A stretch of DNA of 64,000 bases from Actinoplanes sp. TFC3 (GCF_001553785.1 NZ_LOJP01000001.1:2957794-3021793), one strand, 5' to 3'. Positions 1 through 9,262 are shown, counted from the first letter of the stretch. Translations and numbers: made by a program. The notes: generated by a model not told the origin, from the sequence alone.

Positions 1-1041
1 CGCGGGGTCCTCGACGGCCAGCCCGCCGGTCTCGTGGTCACCGGTCACGACGACCAGGGTGCCGCGGTGCGAGGCGGCGAAGTCCCGGGCGATCGCGACG
101 GTCTTCTCCAGCTCCCCCATCGCCTGCAGGGTGCGCCGGCCGTTGTTGTTGTGCGCGAACTCGTCGACCGCTTCCTCCTCGACGAACAGGAAGAAGCCGC
201 GCCGGGCCGGGGCCAGCGTGCTGAGCGCCTTGCTGGTCATGGTGGCCAGGCTGACCGGCGGGTCGTACACGTCGCCCTGGCCCTCGGGGCGCTGCTGGAA
301 CAACTCCTCGTTGGCGAACAGCCCGAGCAGTTTGCCGTTGCGGGCCGCGGCGAGCTGGGCGGCGGTCGAGACGTACTGGTAGCCGTCGGCGCGGGCCTGG
401 GCGATCAGATCACCCTGGGTGCCGCGGCTGCCCTCGGTGGGGTCCTGGGCAGGTTGATCCGGGTACGCCCCCGGCCGGCCGGCCGGCAGCCACCAGTCCT
501 CGCCGCCCCCGAGAATCACATCAGGCTTGCTGACCTGCAGGAACTGCCGCGCGATGTCGTCCTGCGCGGCCCGGTCCACGCTGGTGGAGAAGAACGCCGC
601 CGGGCTGGCGTCAGTCACCTGGGCAGTGGTGACCAGCCCGGTCGCCTTGCCCGCGGCCTTGGCCTGAGTGCCCAGCGTGGGCAGCGGGGTGCCGTCGACG
701 TCCACGCTGATCGCGCCGTTGTAGGTGCGCACCCCGGTGGCCCAGGCGCTGGCCCCCGCCGCGGAGTCGGTGACCGCCGACCTGGGGTCGTGCGGGCTGG
801 TGGTCAGCTGCCCCGACACCGGCAGCGAGTCCATCACCAGCTGACCGTCGAGGCCGGCGTAGAACAGCCGCGCGGCTTCGCGATGGGCGGCGGCCATGCC
901 GTCGCCGTTGATGAAGATGACGTTGCGGACGGCTTCGGGCCGGTTGGCCGGATGCCCGGACGAGTGGCTCCCGGCGAGCCCCGCGGTGGCCACGGCCCCG
1001 GCAAGCACCGGTGCCAGCCACCGGGTGAATCGGTCGGCCAT
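1..1041 (-). CDS. Alkaline phosphatase (PhoA family), 3' end outside the window
   Basis: Secreted metal-dependent phosphomonoesterase of the PhoA superfamily. Residues 8-25 form a hydrophobic export signal. INGDGMA (residues 45-50) carries the first metal-binding Asp, TDSAAGASA holds the nucleophile Ser93 that is phosphorylated in catalysis, and GDHETGG (about 334-340) is the C-terminal metal-binding motif. At least 347 residues are visible; the C-terminus lies past the left edge. The ATG at 1041 is preceded by a strong GAGGAGC ribosome site. It probably releases phosphate from organic esters outside the cell. The motifs make the family secure; the true substrate is not known. A GDPD-type phosphodiesterase starts divergently at 1124, so a phosphate-acquisition theme is possible, but no PHO box was recognised. 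Confidence 0.93.
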   Translation of the reverse strand, partial: MADRFTRWLAPVLAGAVATAGLAGSHSSGHPANRPEAVRNVIFINGDGMAAAHREAARLFYAGLDGQLVMDSLPVSGQLTTSPHDPRSAVTDSAAGASAWATGVRTYNGAISVDVDGTPLPTLGTQAKAAGKATGLVTTAQVTDASPAAFFSTSVDRAAQDDIARQFLQVSKPDVILGGGEDWWLPAGRPGAYPDQPAQDPTEGSRGTQGDLIAQARADGYQYVSTAAQLAAARNGKLLGLFANEELFQQRPEGQGDVYDPPVSLATMTSKALSTLAPARRGFFLFVEEEAVDEFAHNNNGRRTLQAMGELEKTVAIARDFAASHRGTLVVVTGDHETGGLAVEDPA

Positions 1042-1123
1042 TGCTCCTCCTCTGCTTCCAGCAATGCTCAACGCATCGATACTCGCAGATGAGCGGACGT
1101 TACCGCCGGGTTAGCTTGGGAGC

Positions 1124-1714
1124 ATGCTGACTGTCGCCCACCGGGCCGGGAACACGATCGCCGGCCTGCGAGCGGCCCAGGCGGCCGGCGTAGACCTGGT
1201 TGAGACTGACGTCCACCTGCGCCGGGAAGCCCTCGAAGTCCGGCACGGCCGCGGCCACGCAGACGTGCTCCTACCGGACATCCTGGCCGTTGCCGCTGGT
1301 GGGCCGCGGTTGCTGCTGGACCTGAAGGGCCGGTCACCGGCGGTGGCGGCCCGGGTCGCGGAGACGTTGCGGGTGCAGGCGCCGGGGATGGCGGTGGCGG
1401 TGTGCACCAAGCAGTGGGCGATGCTCGACGCCTTCCCCGACGACGGCACGGTGCTCAAGATCTGGTCCGCCGCGAACCGGGTCCAGGTGGCCCGCTTGCG
1501 CCGACGCCTGCGCCGGGGGCGGGTGGACGGGGTGTCGATCCGGTTGCGGCTGCTCACCACTTCGCTGGTGGCGGAATTACGGGAGGCCACGGAGCTGGTG
1601 CTGGCCTGGCCGGTCGACACGGAGACCGCCCTGGCCCGCGCCGGGAGCATCGGCGTCACCGGGGTGGTCAGCAAGAGCCTGCCGCTGCTGCAGGGCCTGG
1701 CCACCTCCCGTTAG
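1124..1714 (+). CDS. Glycerophosphodiester phosphodiesterase family protein
   Basis: A 196-residue TIM-barrel phosphodiesterase of the GDPD family, shorter than the usual 230-280. The diagnostic N-terminus is present: His6-Arg7 in VAHRAGN, then VETDVH with Glu27 and Asp29 as the metal ligands. A LLLDLKG strand follows near residue 65. The family hydrolyses glycerophosphodiesters to glycerol 3-phosphate and an alcohol. There is no signal peptide, so it should act in the cytoplasm. A -10-like TAGCTT at 1112-1117 lies 7 bases before the ATG and there is no well-spaced Shine-Dalgarno, so the message may be leaderless. It diverges from the alkaline phosphatase gene and converges on the peptidase gene at 1748. 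Confidence 0.85.
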   Translation: MLTVAHRAGNTIAGLRAAQAAGVDLVETDVHLRREALEVRHGRGHADVLLPDILAVAAGGPRLLLDLKGRSPAVAARVAETLRVQAPGMAVAVCTKQWAMLDAFPDDGTVLKIWSAANRVQVARLRRRLRRGRVDGVSIRLRLLTTSLVAELREATELVLAWPVDTETALARAGSIGVTGVVSKSLPLLQGLATSR

Positions 1715-1747
1715 CGAGGTTGCCAGACCCAGCAGGCCAGCGGTGGC

Positions 1748-2818
1748 TCAGGCGCCGCTGATTGACCAGTGCCAGGCCTCGGAGGGCAGGTTCTGGAAGC
1801 CGTAGCGGGCGGCGTTGGCCGAGAGCCACTTGAAGCCCGCGCTGCCCGAGGTCAGCGTGCGCCCGCCCGAGGTGATGTCAATGGCCAGGCCGAGTTCGTG
1901 CAGCGAGCGGCCCGGGATGGCGGTGGGGACCCGGCAGGACGAGGCCGGGGCGGTGTAGATGTCCGGGCAGCCGTTGATCTTGCGAAGTTCGATCTGGCTT
2001 TCGCGGGTGCGGAAACCGCCACCGGACAGGGGGACGCCGTCGGCCTTGGCGTCGTCGAGCATCTGCTGGAACGCGTACGCGATGGTTTTGTTCACCCGGA
2101 TGCCGTACACGGTGGTCGAGTCGGCGGTGGTGAAGCTGCCGCGGACCTGGTTGACCACGTCGCGGCTGAGCGCGGTGGCCTGGGTGGCCAGAGCGGCGGC
2201 CTCGGTGTCCAGGGCGATCAGGCGCTGCTGGTTGGTGGCGATGGCGGTGTTGAGGTTCTGCCAGGCAGTGACCGTGGAGTCCAGGCTGGTGGTGGCGGTG
2301 GTGGCGGTGGCCTGGGCGCTCTTCAGCGTCGCGGCGGTCTGCCCGGCCCGGGTGCGCAGCGTGGCGGTGGTCCTGGCCGTGCTGGTGACGGTGGTCTTGG
2401 CCGTGGCCACCGCGGTGGCCTTGACCGGGCGCTGCTGCTGCACCACGGCGAGGGTGTTGCGGGCGGTGGCCAGGTCCTCGCGGGCCAGGGCGTAGCGGGT
2501 GCGGGCTGCGGCGTCGGCGGCGATGGCCGTGGTCAGCGTGTTCTGGGCGGTGGTGTGCGCGGCGGTCAACGTGGTGATCTGCGCGGCTCGGGTGGCCAGC
2601 GTGCCGCGTTGGGTGGCCAGCCGCTGGCGCAGCGCCACGTAGGCCGGGGTCGGGGTGAGGCTGCGGTGCATGAGCGAGGCCCACGTGTTCGCGACCTTCG
2701 GCAGGGCCGCCGACGCCGGAGCGCTGGGGCCGGCGACCGTCACAGCCGTGGCGAGTGCGGCTACGGCTGCCGCGATGCGGCTCCTACGGGCAAGTCGGGC
2801 GGCGGATCGAGTGGTCAT
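1748..2818 (-). CDS. Secreted D-Ala-D-Ala carboxypeptidase-like protein (peptidase M15/VanY) with coiled-coil N-terminus
   Basis: A 356-residue exported protein. Residues 1-37 form an Arg-rich signal peptide ending near ASA. Residues about 45-215 are an Ala/Thr/Gln-rich helical region, probably a coiled coil, as in NlpC- and VanY-type wall hydrolases of actinomycetes. The C-terminal domain has the M15B zinc motifs: SLHELGLAID supplies His and Asp, and EAWHW near the C-terminus supplies the second His. The domain also has RTRESQIELR and a Cys pair (NGCPDIY, SSCRVP). This family trims D-amino-acid-containing cell-wall peptides. GAGGAG lies about 9 bases before the ATG. The gene stands alone and converges on the GDPD gene. 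Confidence 0.88.
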   Translation of the reverse strand: MTTRSAARLARRSRIAAAVAALATAVTVAGPSAPASAALPKVANTWASLMHRSLTPTPAYVALRQRLATQRGTLATRAAQITTLTAAHTTAQNTLTTAIAADAAARTRYALAREDLATARNTLAVVQQQRPVKATAVATAKTTVTSTARTTATLRTRAGQTAATLKSAQATATTATTSLDSTVTAWQNLNTAIATNQQRLIALDTEAAALATQATALSRDVVNQVRGSFTTADSTTVYGIRVNKTIAYAFQQMLDDAKADGVPLSGGGFRTRESQIELRKINGCPDIYTAPASSCRVPTAIPGRSLHELGLAIDITSGGRTLTSGSAGFKWLSANAARYGFQNLPSEAWHWSISGA

Positions 2819-2949
2819 CTGGCGTGGCTCCTCGGCCTCAATCGGTCAGGGGTCCCGATGAGTTTTGAGCGCGCCAGGTGCAGCCTGGGCGGGTTGCCGG
2901 GAGCGGGCAGGTTGCGGGTGCTGCCGCCGGCGGTCGCCGCGGTGGTGGG

Positions 2950-4047
2950 CTATGGCGGTTCGTTGCTCGCCTGCTCCTGAACCGAGGGGTCGAAGGCGCC
3001 GCTGGCGGTCCGGGCGCTGGTCAGGTCCGGCGAGACGCCGGTGATCGTGGTGTGGATCGCGGCGGCGGTCAGCAACCCGAGCTGCACCAGGTCGGCGGCG
3101 TGCTTGCGCTCCCAGCCGTGCACCGCCCGCTGCCACTGCACCGGTACGGCCGAAGCCCCCCACCGCGCTCCCAGCAACGCCCCGGCGATCGCGGCCACGG
3201 TGTCGGTGTCGTTGCCCGCCCCGACCGCGGCGTACAAGGCGTCGCGCAGGTGGTCGCATGCGAACGAGGAAGCCGCCGGATCCTCGGCCGGCACCGGCGT
3301 GCGCACGATGGCCGACCAGGCCGCCTGCAACGCAGTGACCACGAACCCGTTGTCCGGGAAGTGGGCGGGCGGGTGGTGTTCCGCCTCGTCCAGCCAGGCT
3401 GCCCACTGCGCGCGGCGCTCGGCCGGCAGCAACGCCAAGCCGTGGCGTACCCCATCGAAGGTGGCGTCCAGGACCGCCTGCCGCACGCCCTCACACCACA
3501 GCACGCAGGCTTCCGCCGCCAACGGGTCGTAGTGGGTCAGCTCGCTGACCGCCCGCGCGGCCTCGGCCATCGCCACCGGATCGTCCAGGTAGGCCAACGC
3601 GATGATGCCGGTGCGCATCAACGACCCGTTGCCGGCGCTGCGCCCGGTCTCCTCGTGCAACGCGCGGGCGGCCGCGGTCATGGCGGCGCCGAGGCCGGGC
3701 TGAGCGTGTGAGCGTACCCGCGCAATGACGTTCTTGGTCTGAATCCCGATGTCGGTGGCACCCTCGATGCGCCAGCGCACGAAGCCGGCCGCGATCTTGT
3801 CCAGGGCCGCTGGCTCGCGCAGGTCGGCACCGGTCGCAGCGACCTCGGCGATGCACACCGCCATCTGGGTGTCATCGCTGTACTCCCCCGGCGCGTAGTC
3901 CCCCAGCCCGCCGCCGGTCATCCGTGGGGGCTGACCGGGCGGGGGCGGCGCGGCGAACTCGTAGGGCACCCCCAGCGCATCGCCGCAGGCGGCCGTGAGG
4001 AGGACTCCCGCGGCGCGATCGCTGCGGTGCACGTTCTGACTGCTCAT
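2950..4047 (-). CDS. ADP-ribosylglycohydrolase family protein (DraG-like)
   Basis: A 365-residue cytoplasmic enzyme of the DraG/ARH fold, which uses a dinuclear magnesium site to remove ADP-ribose from proteins or small molecules. The metal-binding motifs are all visible: EYSDDTQM near residue 55-60, GNGSLMR near 140, and GAGNDTDTVAAIAGALLG near 290-305. The start at 4047 is chosen for the AAGAAGGTG ribosome site directly upstream and because DRAAGVLLTAACGDALG is the usual start of the domain. It lies 47 bases downstream of the membrane-protein gene and is the last gene of a three-gene minus-strand operon led by a PadR-like regulator. No ADP-ribosyltransferase partner is in the window. Confidence 0.9.
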   Translation of the reverse strand: MSSQNVHRSDRAAGVLLTAACGDALGVPYEFAAPPPPGQPPRMTGGGLGDYAPGEYSDDTQMAVCIAEVAATGADLREPAALDKIAAGFVRWRIEGATDIGIQTKNVIARVRSHAQPGLGAAMTAAARALHEETGRSAGNGSLMRTGIIALAYLDDPVAMAEAARAVSELTHYDPLAAEACVLWCEGVRQAVLDATFDGVRHGLALLPAERRAQWAAWLDEAEHHPPAHFPDNGFVVTALQAAWSAIVRTPVPAEDPAASSFACDHLRDALYAAVGAGNDTDTVAAIAGALLGARWGASAVPVQWQRAVHGWERKHAADLVQLGLLTAAAIHTTITGVSPDLTSARTASGAFDPSVQEQASNEPP

Positions 4048-4094
4048 CAACACCTTCTTTCCCCGCCGCAAGGATCGCATGCCGGCGGGGACGA

Positions 4095-5846
4095 TCAGGC
4101 CGGGCAGGCGGTGGGCGGCACGCGCCACAACCAGACGTCGCGCACCAGTTCGGGCGGCCCGTACAGGCCGGTGGCGAGCTGGCGGACCAGGTCGTAGCCG
4201 GGCTCGCTGCGCACGACCACCGCCGAGGCATGCCAGCGGCACAGGTCGGCCCGGGCCGCCGCACGGTCGGCGTCGGTCACCGCCGGGGCCACCCCGGCCG
4301 CCGAGGCGGCTGAGATCAGCTGGGTGGTGGCGCTGAGCTGGACCGGTCCGGCATGCCCGGCGCCGCTGGCATCGGGTCCCAGGAAGTAGCCCTCGGGCAC
4401 CCGGAAGCCGTGCAGGGCCGTGGCGTTCCAGGACAGCGAATCGATGCCGGCCCCGTTGTCGGGCAGCGGCAACGGCACCAGCGTGGAACCCGGTGTCACG
4501 TACGACTGCCAGGCGCCGCTGGCGATGAAGTCCGGCGGCGGCAGGCGATGCCCGGCCGGCACCGGGGTGGGGATGATCGGCACCAACGCCGCGATTGTGG
4601 CCACCCGGGCCCCGGCAGTCCACAGCGGGGGCAGCAGATCCCAGCCGTGCGCCAGCAGCACCGCCGTCACACCGACCACCACGAACGTGAACCGCGCGGG
4701 CATCAGCATGTCCAGCGGCGCCACCTCGGGCAGCACCGCCAGCGGACCCGGCAGCGTGGTCAGCGTGCCGCCCAGCCGCAGCACCGGTCCCAGCGACAGA
4801 ATCCCGAACACGCCCAGCAGCACGGCAACCGGTTTCCCCCACGATCGGCGCCGGCGCACCGCAACGATGGCGAGCACGATCACCAGCAGGGTCAGCGGCC
4901 ACCCGAACCAGCTGTTCATCTCGGTGTGCCCGATCTCGGCCTCCGCGGCGCTGGTGCCGGCCAGCGTGTCGCGCGAGAACGTCAGGTAGGCCACCGGGTC
5001 CTCGCCCCACTTGTTGAACGCGGGCATGCCGCGGAAGGACCCAGGACCATGGAACTGGAAGAAGATGGGGTACGCACACAGCACCCCGGCCACCGCAGCA
5101 GTAACCCCCAGCCCCCGCAGGAAGCCGGCACCCCGCTCCCAGAACTTCCTCCACCTGGCCAGCACCGCAACCGCACAGGCCAGCGCGGTGATGAGAAGCA
5201 TCTCCTCGTTGATGAACAGTTGCCAGGTCACCAGCAACCCGAGCAGGACCCCGTCGCGCAGCCACCGCCCGGTGCGCCCCAGCCGCAGCGCCGCGGCCAC
5301 GATCAACGGGAGCAGGAAGTTCGACACGAAGTTGGGCTGGCCGTTCGCGTGGTGGATGACGCCCGGCGCGAACCCGGCGAACGCCCCGCCCAGCAGGGAT
5401 CCGACCGGGGAGGCCCCGGCGTGGCGGCGCAGCACCCAGGCCGTGGTGGCCGCCGTCGCCGCCAGCGCACCCATCAGCCAGATCACGTAGGTGACCCGGG
5501 GACCGGCGAGCAGGGTCACCGGGGCCAGCGGGAGGGTCACGCCGAGCACCGAGGTGTTCGCCATCATGTTCACGCCGTCGGGCGCGTTCTGCTGGGCCGA
5601 GAACAGCGGGTTCGACAGGTGCTGCAAGGTGTACGCGCCGTGCGCGAGCAGCCACTCGAACCACGTCTGGTCGCCGGGCAGGTGCGGGGACAGCGCGATC
5701 GCCGGGGCACCGAGGAACTTGGCGGCCACCAGGGCGGCCAGGCCCACATAGAACAGGGTCGCCACGGTGATCCACACCCAGCGGCGGGGCCCGGGTCCGG
5801 CCGGGTCGGGGGTGCGGGGCCGGCGCTGCTGCTGAGTTGTGGTCAT
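4095..5846 (-). CDS. Multi-pass membrane protein, GT-C glycosyltransferase-like
   Basis: A 583-residue integral membrane protein with about ten predicted hydrophobic helices, beginning at residues 26-48, then a soluble C-terminal part of roughly 170 residues. The first extracytoplasmic loop contains the acidic GDQTWFEW and NPLFSAQQNAPDGVN, a layout like GT-C enzymes that use lipid-linked sugars, with catalytic acidic residues in loop 1. The exact family was not recognised, so the glycosyltransferase role is inference. Its ATG overlaps the stop of the upstream PadR-like gene (ATGA, 5843-5846), so the two are translationally coupled. Downstream is the ADP-ribosylglycohydrolase gene. Confidence 0.65.
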   Translation of the reverse strand: MTTTQQQRRPRTPDPAGPGPRRWVWITVATLFYVGLAALVAAKFLGAPAIALSPHLPGDQTWFEWLLAHGAYTLQHLSNPLFSAQQNAPDGVNMMANTSVLGVTLPLAPVTLLAGPRVTYVIWLMGALAATAATTAWVLRRHAGASPVGSLLGGAFAGFAPGVIHHANGQPNFVSNFLLPLIVAAALRLGRTGRWLRDGVLLGLLVTWQLFINEEMLLITALACAVAVLARWRKFWERGAGFLRGLGVTAAVAGVLCAYPIFFQFHGPGSFRGMPAFNKWGEDPVAYLTFSRDTLAGTSAAEAEIGHTEMNSWFGWPLTLLVIVLAIVAVRRRRSWGKPVAVLLGVFGILSLGPVLRLGGTLTTLPGPLAVLPEVAPLDMLMPARFTFVVVGVTAVLLAHGWDLLPPLWTAGARVATIAALVPIIPTPVPAGHRLPPPDFIASGAWQSYVTPGSTLVPLPLPDNGAGIDSLSWNATALHGFRVPEGYFLGPDASGAGHAGPVQLSATTQLISAASAAGVAPAVTDADRAAARADLCRWHASAVVVRSEPGYDLVRQLATGLYGPPELVRDVWLWRVPPTACPA

Positions 5847-6226
5847 CGCGCGCCGGCCAGGGTCAGCGCGCCCAGCAGGTAGCCGCTCGCGGCCCAGCGG
5901 CCCCAGGAGCCCTGCGCCTGCTGGCCGGCGAAGGTGCCGGCCCCGGCCGCGACCACCGCGCTGACCGCGAAGCCCGAAGCCCGCCACTGCACCGGTTGCC
6001 GGCGCCGGAGGAGGTTCCGCGTTTCCGCCGGGGGCGCGGTGATGCGGCTGTCTGCTGTTTCCACCATGAACTGGCCGGTCAGCCGCATCAGGATCGGGTA
6101 GAGCGTGCCGGAGGCCAGCGCCGTCTGCTTGCTGAGCTCGTGGCCGTACCGCCAGGCCATCGGCTCGGTGAGCAGAGCCTCGAACAGGCGCAAGGTCTGC
6201 GGTGAGGTGTGCGGCACTCGGGGCAT
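5843..6226 (-). CDS. PadR-like transcriptional regulator with atypical C-terminus
   Basis: A 127-residue protein. Residues 1-50 match the PadR winged-helix start (TLRLFEALL, RYGHELSK, SGTLYPILMRL). The usual wing (a Trp/Pro/Gly/Arg-rich stretch ending in YxLT) is missing; instead there is a charged stretch and then a hydrophobic segment (about residues 85-120) that could cross the membrane. Third-position GC stays high in this frame to the stop, so the tail is probably genuinely translated. The start at 6226 is an ATG; an upstream in-frame start at 6253 would add nine residues. It leads the operon with the membrane protein and ADP-ribosylglycohydrolase and probably regulates it. A membrane-tethered or partly deleted PadR are the two readings. 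Confidence 0.62.
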   Translation of the reverse strand: MPRVPHTSPQTLRLFEALLTEPMAWRYGHELSKQTALASGTLYPILMRLTGQFMVETADSRITAPPAETRNLLRRRQPVQWRASGFAVSAVVAAGAGTFAGQQAQGSWGRWAASGYLLGALTLAGAR

Positions 6227-6360
6227 GGCGAAAACTCTAGATAACTCGATCAAGGCCGCCCAGGACGCCGGTGCAGCGTAGCCACGGGGCCACCGACCGT
6301 GATCTCGCCCTCGGAGGCGGAGCCGTCATGCTTTCGTGACACAAAGTTCCAGGGGAAAAA

Positions 6361-6366
6361 TATCGT
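6361..6366 (+). promoter_or_regulatory. Possible -10 element for the penicillin-binding protein gene
   Basis: TATCGT within an AT-rich patch (GGGGAAAAATATCG) is the only promoter-like sequence in the 210-base gap before the penicillin-binding protein gene. It would place the transcript start near 6373. That is downstream of the ATG codons at 6299 and 6371 and supports the start at 6437. No convincing -35 was found. Confidence 0.3.
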
Positions 6367-6436
6367 ATCCATGCCACCCCGGACGCAGTCAGGGACGTCT
6401 ACATCAACGTCAGAGACCGACGGCGATGGGAGATAC

Positions 6437-9229
6437 ATGGGGCCGGTGGCCGCAGACACCGATCTGGTCAGACATCGCCGAGCAGGCGCGGTGAGCAGCC
6501 GGCTTCGGTGGTTCCCCCGGCTGGTGCGGCGGATCCCCCGGTGGGGCCGGCGCAGCCTGGCGGCACTCACCGCGGTGCTGGTGGCGCTGGTCATCGCCGC
6601 AGCGGGCTACGTCGCCAGCGTCACCCTGCCCCCCGACCCGGTTCCGCCGCAGGCCTCGGTGCTCTACTACCGCGACGGGCGCACGGTGCTGGCACGCATC
6701 GGCACCACCGACCGCACCGACGTCACCCTCGACCGGGTGCCCGAGGCGGTCCGGCACGCGTTCCTGGCCGCCGAGGACCGGGGCTTCTACGACCACTTCG
6801 GCATCTCGGTGAAGGGGCTGGCCCGCGCGCTGTGGTCCAACATCGTCAACGACGACGGGCAGGGCGCCTCCACCATCACCCAGCAGTACGTGCGCAACGC
6901 CTACCTGACCCAGGAACGCACGGTCAGCCGCAAATCCAAGGAAGCCGCGCTCGCGCTCAAGGTGGAACACCGCTGGTCCAAGGACGAGATCCTCGAGCGG
7001 TACCTCAACACCATCTACTTCGGCCGGGGCGCCTACGGCATCGAAGCGGCCGCCCGCGCCTACTTCGGCACCGGGGTCGACCGGCTGAACGCGGCCCAGG
7101 GCGCCGTACTCGCGGCGATGGTCAAGGACCCGTCCCAGGGTGACCCGGCGGTCAACCTGCGATGGGCGCAGAACCGGTGGACATGGATTCTGCGGGCGAT
7201 GACCGAGGCCGGGTGGTTGTCCACCGGTGAGGCCGAGCAGACGACGTACCCGAAGGTAGCCCCGGCGAACGTCACCTCCAGCACCATCAGCGGCCCGGTG
7301 GGGCTGATCGCGGACCGGGTCGAGGACGAGCTGCTCGAGGCCGGCTTCAGCCGCCAGCAGATCCGCACCGGGGGTCTGCACGTCACGACCACCATCGACG
7401 CCACCGCGCAGAAGGCGGCCGCCTCGCGCATCCAGAAGGCGTTGAAGGGTCAGCCCAAGGAGCTGCGGACCGCGCTGGTGGCCATCGACCCCCACGACGG
7501 CGGGGTGCGCGCCTACTACGGCGGGGACCGCGGGCGCGGCTATTTCGATGACGCACTGGCCGCCCGGCCGCCCGCCTCCACGTTCAAGCCGGTGGTGCTG
7601 GCGGCGGCCGAGGAGCGGGGCATCGGCTTCGAATCGCTGTACAACGGCACCTCACCGCGGCTGTTCGAGGACCGCGGCGGAGCCCCGCTGTACAACCAGG
7701 AGAACCTGCAGTGCCCGGTCTGCCCGCTGGACACCGCGATGGTGTACTCGCTGAACACGCCGTACTACGCGCTGGCCCAGCAGATCGGCGCGGAGGCGGT
7801 CAGCAAACTCGCGCACCGCCTGGGCGTGCCGGAGAAGTACGGCAAGCAGGAAACCCTTGTCGACCTCAAGGGAGAGCTGGCCCCGGGCAAGACCCGCTCC
7901 GACATCGCGCTGGGCCGTTACCCGGTCACCCCGGCCGACATGGCCACCCTCTACGCCACGCTGGCCGGGGGCGGGGTGCGTACCGAGCGGCACTTCGTGC
8001 AGTCGGTGGTCACGGTCAACGGCACCGGCGTGCACCAGCACAAGGGCGTCTCCGACCAGGTGCTGTCGGGCGCGGTAGCCGCGGATGTGGGCGCCGTGCT
8101 GGCCAAGGTGGTGGAGCACGACGGCCCGGTGCCCGGTCTGCAGGCCGCGGCGAAAACCGGCTCGCAGCAGTGGGCCGATACCGGTGACTCCTCCGACGCC
8201 TGGACCGCCGGGTGGGCGCCGGGGCTGGCCGCTGTGGTCTGGGTGGGCCGCGAGAAGCCCGGCCCGATCCGGACGCAGAACGGCAAGACCATCAACGGCG
8301 ACGGGATGCCGTACGACATCTGGAAGACCTTCCTGGGTGATGCCTTGCACGGCCAACCGGCGCGCACCCTGGACGCCGCGCACTCGGTCGGCGAGGCGTC
8401 GAAAGCCGACCTGCGCACGCTCGACGAAACGGTCAAGATGGTTCCCGGCCTGGTCTACCCGGGACCGCAGCGCGGCGACCAGGTCGACAAGTCGCTGGCC
8501 TCCGGCTCCTGGGACGAGCGGGTCAACCGGCTCACCGCGGCGCTGGAGGAGTACGCCGCCAAGGTGCCGGAATTCTCGGTGTCCCTCCACGACCGTAAGT
8601 CCGGGCACACCTACGACTTCCACGGCGACGCCCGCCTCGAGGCGGCCAGCGTCATCAAGGTCGAGCTGCTGGCCGCCCTGCTGCTCAAGGTGCAGGACGA
8701 GCAGCGCAAGCTCAGCAAGACCGAGCGGACCCGGGTCACCGCGATGATCCGGGCCAGCGACAACGCGTCGGCATCCAAGGTCTACAACGCCATCGGCGGC
8801 CCGAGCGGGCTGCGCGACGCCCTGCGACGCCTCGGCCTGACCGGAACCGCGCCAGCCGAGTCGTTCGGGTTGAGCACCACCACGGCCAACGACCAGGTCC
8901 GCATGGTGGACGCGCTCACCGACGGCGACAGCCCGCTGAGCAAGAACTCCAAGGAATACCTGCTGCAGCTCATGACCTCGGTGAACGCCGACCAGACGTG
9001 GGGCATCAGCGCGGCCTCCTTCAGCGGCGAGCGGGTGGCGCTGAAGAACGGCTGGCTGGCCCGCTCCACCGAGGACCAGCACTGGATCATCAACAGCACC
9101 GGCCGCATCTCCAACGACAAGGTCGACGTGTCACTGTCGGTGCTCTCCCACGGCCACACCGGCCAGCCGGAAGGCATCGCCATCGTCGAGCACATCGCCG
9201 CCCTGACCCGCAGCTACCTGGGCTGGTGA
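6437..9229 (+). CDS. Bifunctional penicillin-binding protein (GT51 + transpeptidase) fused to a class A beta-lactamase-like domain
   Basis: A 930-residue membrane-anchored peptidoglycan synthase. Residues 37-62 form one transmembrane anchor. The GT51 glycosyltransferase domain follows with AAEDRGFYDHFG (catalytic Glu near 113), GASTITQQYVRN and LERYLNTIYFGRGAYG. The transpeptidase domain has STFK (Ser near 381), YSLNT as the SxN motif and AAKTGS (about 572). After a linker, residues about 715-930 form a second serine-hydrolase domain with ASVIK (Ser near 737), RASDNAS (SDN near 773) and ALKNGW, the pattern of actinobacterial class A beta-lactamase homologues normally encoded alone. The start at 6437 has GGGAG five bases upstream; 6299 and 6371 are in-frame alternatives. 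A hairpin terminator follows at 9263. Confidence 0.93.
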   Translation: MGPVAADTDLVRHRRAGAVSSRLRWFPRLVRRIPRWGRRSLAALTAVLVALVIAAAGYVASVTLPPDPVPPQASVLYYRDGRTVLARIGTTDRTDVTLDRVPEAVRHAFLAAEDRGFYDHFGISVKGLARALWSNIVNDDGQGASTITQQYVRNAYLTQERTVSRKSKEAALALKVEHRWSKDEILERYLNTIYFGRGAYGIEAAARAYFGTGVDRLNAAQGAVLAAMVKDPSQGDPAVNLRWAQNRWTWILRAMTEAGWLSTGEAEQTTYPKVAPANVTSSTISGPVGLIADRVEDELLEAGFSRQQIRTGGLHVTTTIDATAQKAAASRIQKALKGQPKELRTALVAIDPHDGGVRAYYGGDRGRGYFDDALAARPPASTFKPVVLAAAEERGIGFESLYNGTSPRLFEDRGGAPLYNQENLQCPVCPLDTAMVYSLNTPYYALAQQIGAEAVSKLAHRLGVPEKYGKQETLVDLKGELAPGKTRSDIALGRYPVTPADMATLYATLAGGGVRTERHFVQSVVTVNGTGVHQHKGVSDQVLSGAVAADVGAVLAKVVEHDGPVPGLQAAAKTGSQQWADTGDSSDAWTAGWAPGLAAVVWVGREKPGPIRTQNGKTINGDGMPYDIWKTFLGDALHGQPARTLDAAHSVGEASKADLRTLDETVKMVPGLVYPGPQRGDQVDKSLASGSWDERVNRLTAALEEYAAKVPEFSVSLHDRKSGHTYDFHGDARLEAASVIKVELLAALLLKVQDEQRKLSKTERTRVTAMIRASDNASASKVYNAIGGPSGLRDALRRLGLTGTAPAESFGLSTTTANDQVRMVDALTDGDSPLSKNSKEYLLQLMTSVNADQTWGISAASFSGERVALKNGWLARSTEDQHWIINSTGRISNDKVDVSLSVLSHGHTGQPEGIAIVEHIAALTRSYLGW

Positions 9230-9262
9230 CGCGCATCCGGTCCGGGCTCTGCCCGCGGTCCA

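Noticed and set aside
4048-5775. In-frame upstream extension of the ADP-ribosylglycohydrolase
   Set aside because: It is a shadow of the membrane-protein gene. The ribosome site and domain start fix the ATG at 4047.
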